Shown here: positions 16,616 to 24,100 of the stretch, in pieces | Layout of the letters: each line of letters begins with the position of its first letter | How positions within the stretch are numbered: the first letter of the stretch is position 1 | NCBI RefSeq assembly: GCF_040656415.1 | Contig: NZ_JBFAMC010000002.1 | Span: forward strand, 496,001 to 560,000 | Direction of reading: 5' to 3' | Length of the DNA stretch: 64,000 nt | DNA from: Rhodococcus_F sp040656415 | Lineage (GTDB): Bacteria; Actinomycetota; Actinomycetes; Mycobacteriales; Mycobacteriaceae | Program-made: the position numbers and the translations under genes | Notes under the pieces: model-generated | Told to the model about the DNA's origin: nothing | The model's database searches: none | What the model saw: the letters and a program-made list of their open reading frames with translations, nothing else

Positions 16616-16677
16616 GATGTGCAATCTAATGGTTGCACATCATGTCATGATATGCAACTTTCGGGTTGCATATCATG
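16616..16677 (-). promoter_or_regulatory. Two tandem palindromic operators before the SRPBCC-arsR operon
   Basis: Palindrome 1: GATGTGCAA (16616-16624) facing TTGCACATC (16633-16641). Palindrome 2: CATGATATGCAAC (16646-16658) facing GTTGCATATCATG (16665-16677), perfect 13-bp arms. All four half-sites share TTGCAYATC. They lie 24-85 bases upstream of the SRPBCC start, where a dimeric ArsR repressor would block transcription. Confidence 0.7.
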
Positions 16678-16705
16678 GTGGGTGTGGAGGTGTGGCCCAA
16701 GGCGC

Positions 16706-17416
16706 CTAGACCCGCAGGCGCTCCCGGCGCAGTTGCTCGACCTCGGGGAGGTCGAGGGGGGCTAGTTGGTCGACGCCCAGGGCCTGCTTCAGTATCAGGT
16801 CCGCGAGTTCGGGGTTCCGGGCGAGTGCAGGTCCGTGCATATAGGTGCCGATCACCGAACCCTGGACGACGCCCTCGAGTCCGTCCCCGACGCCGTTCCC
16901 CACACCGTGTGTGACCCGGGCAAGGCCCCGAGCATCCACGCCGAGGGTGGTTCCCCCGCGGTGGTTTTCGAATCCCGTCAGCGATTGTGTCAGTCCGTCG
17001 ATCTGCGGATTGGAGATCACCTCACCGATGGTGCGGGTGGCCTGAGGAGCCGTGGTGACGTCGAGCATCGAAACGCCTTCGACGCGTTCACCGTTCGACA
17101 TCTCGTACCAGTTGCCCAGCACCTGGATGGCGGCGCAGATCGCGAGTACGGGTGCGCCGCGCTCGGCGGCTCGCTGCAGTCCCGGATAGCGACTGAGGTG
17201 TCGAGTAGCAAGTCGCTGCGCCGAGTCCTCCGCGCCGCCGAGGGTGTAGGCGTCGAGTGTCTCCGGGACCGGGTCGCTGAGCGTGATCTCGACGATCTCC
17301 GCGTCGTATCCGCGCATTCGGAGCCGCTGCCTGAGGATGAGGGCGTTGCCGCCATCCCCGTAGGTGCCCATCACGTCGGGGAGCACGAGCCCGATGCGTA
17401 GGGTCGAGTCAGACAT
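16706..17416 (-). CDS. gatD: Lipid II isoglutaminyl synthase glutaminase subunit GatD
   Basis: A 236-residue class I glutamine amidotransferase-like protein. The catalytic cysteine is Cys94 in LAICAAIQVLG and the partner histidine is His194 in GTYMHGP. GatD releases ammonia from glutamine and passes it to MurT, which amidates the D-glutamate of lipid II. The ATG at 17416 overlaps the end of murT by 8 bases, so the subunits are produced in step. The longer frame up to 17473 would lie inside murT and is rejected. Gene pair corresponds to M. tuberculosis Rv3712-Rv3713. Length is normal. Confidence 0.94.
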   Translation of the reverse strand: MSDSTLRIGLVLPDVMGTYGDGGNALILRQRLRMRGYDAEIVEITLSDPVPETLDAYTLGGAEDSAQRLATRHLSRYPGLQRAAERGAPVLAICAAIQVLGNWYEMSNGERVEGVSMLDVTTAPQATRTIGEVISNPQIDGLTQSLTGFENHRGGTTLGVDARGLARVTHGVGNGVGDGLEGVVQGSVIGTYMHGPALARNPELADLILKQALGVDQLAPLDLPEVEQLRRERLRV

Positions 17417-18662
17417 TGCGAGCCTCCTTGGCGATGGCGGTGCTGAGGTCGCGGAAGGCGGTGTAATTCGCAAGCACCTCGACGCGCCCCGGTGGGCATG
17501 ATGCGATGGCCCGCAGCGGGTTCGGATCGAGAGTGTGCTCGACGCCGGCGTAGGTCAGCCGGACGGCGAGGTCGGTGCCCCGCTCACCGGTGACCACCAC
17601 CTTGACGCCCTCGAAGTGCTCGAACCGGACGTCCCACAGCCACGACAGGTCTTCGCCGTCCGGGACCTGACCATTGACGGCGATCACCAGTCCGTCGACG
17701 GTGGGGTCGATCATCGACAGTGCTTCCTGCCAGCCGGCCGGATTCTTCGCGAGCAGCATGTGCACGGAGTGTGACCCGATCTCCACTGTGCTGTACCGAC
17801 CGGCGACTTCCTGGACGGTTGCGGTCGCAGCGACCGCGTCTTCGGCCTTCGCGCCCATCGCGACGGCGGCCGCGACGGCCTGAGCGGCGTTCCCACGGTT
17901 CGCGCGACCGGGTAGTGCCAGCGTCAAAGGGAGCTTCAACCCATTCGGGCCGTACAGGTTCTCGTCGTCGAGCCACCAGTCAGGGGTTGGGCGGGCGAAG
18001 TCGGATCCCATGCTGCGCCAGTGCGAGCCCTCCCAGACGATGGGTTCGCCGGTGCGTGGGCAACTGGCGGCGTCAGCGGCCCAGCCACCACCCGCGGCGA
18101 CCCACACGACGTTGGCTGCGTCATAGGCCGCCGAGGTCACGAGCACGTCGTCGCAGTTGGCGATCACGACGGCGTCGGGGTGCGCGGCGACGCATGCGCG
18201 GAGTTTGCGTTCGATCATGTTGATCTCGCCGACTCGGTCGAGTTGATCTCGACTGAGGTTGAGGAGCACCAGCGCCTCGGGATAGATGGCGTCGCAGACG
18301 TGCGGAACATGGAGTTCGTCGACCTCTATGGCGGCCAGGGGCGCGTGGATGCGATTGCTCAGTGCCGCGACGATTCCTGCGTCCATGTTGGCGCCGTCGG
18401 CCTGAGTCGCGACTTCACCGAGTGTCGAGAGGGCCGCCGCGGTCATCCTGGTGGTGGTGGATTTGCCGTTCGTTCCGGTGATCACCGCGCTGCGGCGACC
18501 TTTACCGAGCTGATCCAACAGAGTCGGGTCGATCTTCAGGGCGATCAGTCCGCCGATCATCGAACCCTTGCCGCGTCCGGCCTTCTGTGACGCCCAAGAG
18601 GCGGCCGCTGCTGCGCGCAGGGCGAGCTTGCCGCGCGGCGTGATCGAAGTTCGAGTGCTCAC
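17409..18662 (-). CDS. murT: Lipid II isoglutaminyl synthase subunit MurT
   Basis: A 417-residue Mur-ligase-like ATPase, GTG start at 18662. P-loop GTNGKSTTT (63-71), metal/ATP segment AAIEVDELHVPHV, and LNLSRDQLDRVGEI, the Mur ligase central motif. The C-terminal domain contains KNPAGWQEAL, where the MurT catalytic acid region lies. With GatD it converts D-iso-glutamate in the stem peptide to iso-glutamine, needed for crosslinking. Only one cysteine pair (NCDD, SCPR) is seen where some MurT proteins have a four-cysteine zinc ribbon. The 5' end is overlapped by the long tail of the upstream transporter gene. Confidence 0.93.
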   Translation of the reverse strand: MSTRTSITPRGKLALRAAAAASWASQKAGRGKGSMIGGLIALKIDPTLLDQLGKGRRSAVITGTNGKSTTTRMTAAALSTLGEVATQADGANMDAGIVAALSNRIHAPLAAIEVDELHVPHVCDAIYPEALVLLNLSRDQLDRVGEINMIERKLRACVAAHPDAVVIANCDDVLVTSAAYDAANVVWVAAGGGWAADAASCPRTGEPIVWEGSHWRSMGSDFARPTPDWWLDDENLYGPNGLKLPLTLALPGRANRGNAAQAVAAAVAMGAKAEDAVAATATVQEVAGRYSTVEIGSHSVHMLLAKNPAGWQEALSMIDPTVDGLVIAVNGQVPDGEDLSWLWDVRFEHFEGVKVVVTGERGTDLAVRLTYAGVEHTLDPNPLRAIASCPPGRVEVLANYTAFRDLSTAIAKEARNV

Positions 18663-19605
18663 TCGGCGAGTTTTTCACAGGGTCCGGTCGGACGACGACT
18701 CGCGTAGGAGCATGTGAGTCCGAAGGTTTACTCGGCGGTACGCTGCCGATCCTCTGGGCGGCGGCTGCTCCGGCGATGACAATGGCCCCGCCGACCAGTG
18801 ACAAAACGCTCGGCTCCTCCCGTAGCACCAGCCAGGACGCACCGATGCCGACGATGGGGACCAGCAGCGAGAACGGCGCCACCATTCCGGCCGGGTACCG
18901 GCTGAGGAGCGCGGTCCATAGTCCGGAGCCGACGAGGGTGCCGAGGATCACTACATAGGAGAGCCCGAGGAGAGCCAACGGACCGGTCCCGTCGAATGCC
19001 GATGTCAGCGAATCCCAGCCCGCCGAGGGCCCCTCGACAGCGAACGACACCGCCAGCAACGGCAGCGGCGGTATGACGCACATCCACAGCATCAGCCGCA
19101 TCGGCTGGTCCGAGGCGGCCTTGCGACTCCCGAGGTTGCCCAGCGCCCACGACAGGCCGGCGAGCAGCGTCAGCACCACCGGCGCGAGTGCGGCGGTTTG
19201 GGCGCGATCCCACCCGATGAGGACCATGCCGCACATCGCCACCAGCAGTCCGCAAACCTGGGTCACGCGCAGTTGTTCTCGTAGCAGAATCGCGCCCAAG
19301 ACCACGGTGAACGGTGCCGACGACTGCAGTACCAGCGACGCCAGGCCTGTGGGCATCCCGGAGTCCATGGCCCAGAAGAGGAAGGCGAACTGACCGATTC
19401 CGAAACCGAGGCCGTACACCAGTAACCATTTCACGGGAACTTGTGGCCGGGGAACGAACAGGAGTACCGGGATCGCGATGACCGCGAATCGCAACGCTGC
19501 GAAGAAGAACGGGGGGAAATGGTCGAGGCTGACGCGAATTGCCAAGAAGTTCAATCCCCACAGAACGACCACAGTAAGCCCGAGCAACCGGTGGCGGGAG
19601 GTCAT
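18502..19605 (-). CDS. EamA/DMT-family exporter with aberrant C-terminal extension
   Basis: A 367-residue frame. About ten membrane segments of two EamA repeats fill residues 1-292 (starts LLGLTVVVLWGLNFLAIRVS; ends SLVGGAIVIAGAAAAQRIG). Such proteins export amino acids or metabolites and normally end there. Here the frame runs on for about 75 hydrophilic residues, and its last 161 bases lie over the start of murT in another frame. Moving one frame at the end of the last membrane segment reaches a stop at 18728, giving a normal 293-residue protein. A one-base indel (or sequence error) near 18735-18780 is therefore likely. Divergent from a LysR regulator, its probable controller. Confidence 0.75.
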   Translation of the reverse strand: MTSRHRLLGLTVVVLWGLNFLAIRVSLDHFPPFFFAALRFAVIAIPVLLFVPRPQVPVKWLLVYGLGFGIGQFAFLFWAMDSGMPTGLASLVLQSSAPFTVVLGAILLREQLRVTQVCGLLVAMCGMVLIGWDRAQTAALAPVVLTLLAGLSWALGNLGSRKAASDQPMRLMLWMCVIPPLPLLAVSFAVEGPSAGWDSLTSAFDGTGPLALLGLSYVVILGTLVGSGLWTALLSRYPAGMVAPFSLLVPIVGIGASWLVLREEPSVLSLVGGAIVIAGAAAAQRIGSVPPSKPSDSHAPTRVVVRPDPVKNSPSEHSNFDHAARQARPARSSGRLLGVTEGRTRQGFDDRRTDRPEDRPDSVGSAR

Positions 19606-19662
19606 GCGGAAATCCTGGTGTAGGTCAAATAATCAGGTCAAGCGAAATGAATTGCACTGTCA

Positions 19663-19679
19663 ATGTAGTTTTTCTACAT
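19663..19679. promoter_or_regulatory. LysR-type box overlapping the regulator start
   Basis: ATGTAG-TTTTT-CTACAT, perfect 6-bp arms with T-N-A character, ending on the lysR ATG at 19678. Position in the 72-base divergent gap fits autoregulation and control of the DMT exporter. Confidence 0.5.
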
Positions 19680-20571
19680 GGATGTCAATCGGCTGCGAAT
19701 TCTTCGCGAGTTGGCGGATCGCGGAACGGTGGCCGCCACTGCACAGGCGTTGTCGATGACGCCGTCGGCGGTATCGCAACAGCTCAAGATTCTTTCGCGA
19801 GAAGCCGGCGTGGGGCTGCTCGAACCTGATGGACGACGTCTGCGCCTCACCGACGCCGGGCAGGCTCTCGTCGTCCGCGCAGACGACGTCATGGCCGCTC
19901 TCGAGCGTGCGTCCGCCGAGATGGACGCCTACCGTGGATCGCCGCGCGGGCGAGTGCGGGTCGCGCTGTTCCCGTCCGGCGCAGCCCTCCTACTCCCTGC
20001 GCTGCTGGACTCGCTGTCGGACAGTGGTGTCGATGTGCAGGCTCGAGACGAAGATGTGCCGGCTTCAGCGGTGCCTTTGCTGCTTGCCGACTACGACGTG
20101 GTGTTGACGCATCGTGACGAGCGTGCCCCGGACACATCTTCGCCCCGTGTCAAAGCCGAGCCGTTGATGCGCGAACCCATCGACTTGATCCTCCCTCCCG
20201 GTCACCCACTGGCAGGACAGGATTCCGTGCGGGCCGAACAGCTGGCCGATGAGAGTTGGATCAGTGTGCGTGGCGGCTTTCCCGTCGACGACGTCCTGAT
20301 CTCGGTTGCCGCAGTAACGGGCGTGCAACCTCGGGTTACGATGCGCATCAACGATTTTGGCGTCATAGAGCAACTCGTTGCCGGTGGGCACGGAATAGCG
20401 CTGTTGCCGCGTCATGCGATTACCAGCCCGCACGTCGATAGGGTGCCGCTCGCGGGAGTGCGCGCCGCCCGCATTTACGAACTGGCCTACAGGCCCGCCG
20501 CCGACAACCTACCCGCCGTGGCGACGGTGCTGCAGGCGTTCCGGGATGTCGCGAGGCGGATCGAGGATTGA
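19678..20571 (+). CDS. LysR-family transcriptional regulator
   Basis: A 297-residue LysR regulator. N-terminal winged helix-turn-helix: LRILRELADRGTVAATAQALSM then TPSAVSQQLKILSREAG; the remainder is a two-lobed periplasmic-binding-protein-like ligand domain (RVRVALFPSGAALLLPALLD...LILPPGHPLAG...GVIEQLVAGGHGIALLPRHA). Divergent transcription with the DMT exporter at 18502-19605 and a palindrome over its own start suggest it regulates that exporter in response to an exported metabolite. Ligand unknown. Confidence 0.9.
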   Translation: MDVNRLRILRELADRGTVAATAQALSMTPSAVSQQLKILSREAGVGLLEPDGRRLRLTDAGQALVVRADDVMAALERASAEMDAYRGSPRGRVRVALFPSGAALLLPALLDSLSDSGVDVQARDEDVPASAVPLLLADYDVVLTHRDERAPDTSSPRVKAEPLMREPIDLILPPGHPLAGQDSVRAEQLADESWISVRGGFPVDDVLISVAAVTGVQPRVTMRINDFGVIEQLVAGGHGIALLPRHAITSPHVDRVPLAGVRAARIYELAYRPAADNLPAVATVLQAFRDVARRIED

Positions 20572-20584
20572 CCGCCGACGACCC

Positions 20585-20962
20585 TCAGCCCAGCGCTTTC
20601 GCCTTCAGTGCCTGGTACTCCGCCTCTGTGATGGTGCCGGCGTCGAGCAAACTCTTCGCGTTGGCGATCTCTTCTGCGGGGGATTTACCCGCGACGGAAC
20701 GGATGTAGCTGTCCTGTGCCTGTTTGGCGTCCTGGGCGGCTTCCATCGACCGTTGAGCCATCCCGTCACTCTTGACGATGAGGTACACCAAGGCGGTCAG
20801 CAATGGAATGAAGAACAGGAAGAAGATCCAGACGGCCTTCGCCCAGCCTGACGTTTTGTGGTCCCGAAACAGGTCGGTGATGATCGAGAACAGCAGGATC
20901 AGATAGGCCACGAAGGCGAAAGCGACGATCATCAACCACAGGAAATCCCAGAACGAGTCCAT
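20585..20962 (-). CDS. Small membrane protein with PLD-nuclease-N-like segment and SHOCT domain
   Basis: 125 residues. Two membrane segments near the N-terminus (FLWLMIVAFAFVAYLILLF; AVWIFFLFFIPLLTALVYLI), a short polar middle, then a C-terminal SHOCT domain (AEEIANAKSLLDAGTITEAEY). SHOCT domains mediate oligomerisation. This architecture is common in Nocardiales and has no established function. It converges on lysR with 13 bases between stops and is downstream of the carboxylase gene, from which a hairpin separates it. Confidence 0.82.
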   Translation of the reverse strand: MDSFWDFLWLMIVAFAFVAYLILLFSIITDLFRDHKTSGWAKAVWIFFLFFIPLLTALVYLIVKSDGMAQRSMEAAQDAKQAQDSYIRSVAGKSPAEEIANAKSLLDAGTITEAEYQALKAKALG

Positions 20963-21064
20963 TGCAGCGCTCCATTCACAGTCGAAGTCAGTCTGCGCTG
21001 ACTATCGCACCAGGCAGCGGCGTTCGCGTCATCCGAAACAGGTGAAAAGCGCAGGGCTGGAACT

Positions 21065-21114
21065 CGACGTCAGCGGCTTTGGTACCCGAAGATACCTGTT
21101 CGCCGCTGACGTCG
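21065..21114 (-). terminator. Hairpin terminator after the carboxylase gene
   Basis: Perfect 13-bp arms CGACGTCAGCGGC (21065-21077) and GCCGCTGACGTCG (21102-21114), just beyond the carboxylase stop at 21128. An inner GGTA/TACC pair may extend the stem. Confidence 0.65.
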
Positions 21115-21127
21115 GGACGTTCCACGC

Positions 21128-24100
21128 CTAACGCGTCGCCTCGAAACGCGTCGACTCGACTGCCCGGCGCATTCCGCGCTCGACCGCACCGATGATGTAC
21201 GGGCGCAACTCGGCGGCGGGGATAACCGCATCGACAGAGCCGACACGCTGCGCCCGCTGGATGTTGTGCACGGCCTCGAACTCGGTAGCGACCTCGCCGA
21301 GCTTCTCGTTGCGCACGGAAGCCCTTTGCGCCGCCAATTCGACCCGAAGGTGAGCCTGCTGGGCGTCACTCTGTGCGTTCGACAGCTCGGCCTCGAGTTG
21401 CCGGATCGACGGGGTGGCAGCCACACGTGAATTGACCTCACGGGTGAAAACCACCGCCGCGGCCGGGGCGCCGCCGAGCACCGAGGCGAACGACCCTTCG
21501 ACCGCCAGCACTTCCATGTTGTCGTGGAGTGCTTTCGAGAAGACCACGAAGGCGCCGCCGTGGTAGCGGGAGATGACACAGAACACGATCGGGCCATCGA
21601 AATTAACTATCGCGCGTCCAATTTCGGCACCGTATTCGAGCTGGATGTGGCGCAGCGAGTCGGGGGAGCCGTCGAAGCCTGACAGATTCGCCATCACCAC
21701 GAGAGGACGGTTGCCACTGGCGGCATTGATCGCGCGGGCGGTCTTCTTGGACGACTGAGGAAACAGGGTTCCAGCGGTCCACTGGTCTGGGCCGTTGGCG
21801 GGCGACCATCCCTTTCGGGCGATCGCCCGTGACTCGATACCGATGACACTGACCGGGTAGCCGCCCAAGTGAGCATCGAACACTACGGAGGTGTCGGCGT
21901 CCGCCATATCTGCCCACCGCTCCAACACCGTGTGGTCCTGGTCGACGAGTGAACGCATCACCGTGCGAATGTCGAACGGCTTCTTTCGTTCCGGGTTCGT
22001 CTCCGCGGAGAAGATGTCGCCGACGGTGGTGAAATCGCTCGACGGATGGGTGTGTGGGTACGTCCGCACGTCTCGCCCGACCGGGTCGCTGGTAGGTGCC
22101 CGACGAGGAAAGCGTTCCCCAGCGCCGACATACGCGTGGTCGTAGTGTGCGAACAGGATCTGACACGCTGCAAGCAGGTTGGGCGCCCAGTACTGCGCCT
22201 GACCGTTCGGACCCATCACACGGTCGTACCCGCCGATACCGAAATTGTCCTCTGCAGAGACTCCTCCCGAATAGTCGAGAGAGTTCTTTCCGGTGAGCAC
22301 CATTGCGCTGTCGGGCGTCATCACGAGAATGCCCTTGGTGTGCATCAGCATCGTGGCTTCAGCGTTCCAATAGGGCTGCGCGCCAACGTTGATGCCCGCC
22401 ACGATCACGTTGACCTCGCCGCCGTTCTGCGTGAACGTGATGAGACGGCGCAGCCCGCGCGACACCCAGTCCATGTTCTCGGTGCCGCTGTCCATCGAGA
22501 TCGTCGCTCCGGACGAGAGCGCGAACCACTCGACAGGCACACCTAGTTTCTCTGCCAGGTCGACGCCTGCGACCAGTCGGGCGCACTCAGCTTCCGCAAC
22601 GGTGCCGAGGGCCTTGGTCGGATCACCGAAGAGCGCGACGCGGGTCATTCCTTCGGGGTGTCGTTCGGTTCGGGCAGTGACCACACCGACCACTAGGCCC
22701 GCGCTGTTGAGGCCGTACGGTCGATCCACCGGAACCAACTGACCGGACTCGTCCAGGTCGTGCTCGACAAAGCTGCCATCAGGGCCGGTGAGCTGCGGAA
22801 TCAGCTCATACGGGTACAAGGTGCCGCGGGCGTGCGAGTTGCGGACCTTCTGCGTGTACGCGTCAAGGGGCTGTAGCGGTTCGGTTGGCGGATCGGTGAT
22901 TGTGATGGCCACACCGCTGCCGGTGCGATAGGAGAAGCGCAGGGCTTTCTCCTTCGATTCCATTCCGGGTTCGCCCTGCATTCGGGCAATCACCGTGACT
23001 TCTTCGAGGCCCGCGCCTGCTGTGAGCGGCGCGGCGACGCGGGCGAAGGCCTGAAGATCTTCGAGCGGAACGTCAATCTTCGGCCACACATACAGGACGA
23101 CGCGGTTGGCGTCGAGCTTGCGTTTCCCACCACGAGTGGACTGCTCCCGGCGAATCCCGTCGAGGCAGGACTGCAGAACCCGTTCGGCTTCGGGGACGCC
23201 GATGACCCGGCCGTCCTCGTCACGCACGGTCGCGATATCGCGGACTTCGGCGAGCGCGATGAGGCGTTCGTCGGTGGGATTGTCGCGCGACACCAGGTTG
23301 AACAGGAAGGTGTGGGGGACGGCGGGGAGCCGGGTGCCCTCGAAGTTCTTCAGGCGCCACAGGTCGAATCGCTGGCCGTTGAGCGGGTGCATGTCCCGGA
23401 TCAGCTTTGCTTCTTGCAAGGCACCGGATTTGGGGCGGAATGTGAACGTGCGGATGTTCACGTCGGCGCCGCCGAAGACGGACACGGTCGCGCGGCGGCA
23501 AGTGGTGGCCAAAGGCAGCGTCGACAGGGCCGCCTTCAGGTCGTCGGACATCGTGTCCGGGTCCGCAGGCGGTTCGGACCAGGTCAGGTAGAGGTCGAGA
23601 ACGAGATTGTCCGAATCCTCCTCGGCAACCGCCGAGATCTCCGCCAGCGCGCTGGACAGTTCGTTGTAGTCCGCGACTGCGGAGACGAGGCGTCGTCTTT
23701 CCCCGCGCATTTCGAATTTGCCTGTGACGAAGCGCCATTTGCCTCTGTCGAAGGATCTGATGTCCTCGAGTGTGTGAATGTCGTAGAAGCGACGGGTGAC
23801 GACCTCCAGTAGCGGCCCCACGGTGGCGCTCTTGCGGGCGATCCGCTGCCCCAGGAGTTCGGTCAGCGACTGTGGGGTCGCGATCAGTGCCTCGAGGCGC
23901 TCCTGGTAGTCGTCTGCGTCGGGGTGTTCGGCCAGATATTCGATGCTGCCGCGAACTCTGTCGTAGACCTGCTCGCGGGCCTTCCGAATCTGCGGTTCGT
24001 CGAAGTATCGGAACCGAACATTACGAGCGACGTTCCCGATCACCGGGTAGCGGACCTGGGTGGCGATGATGAGGCGGTCGAGAACCTCCCCGAGGCCACT

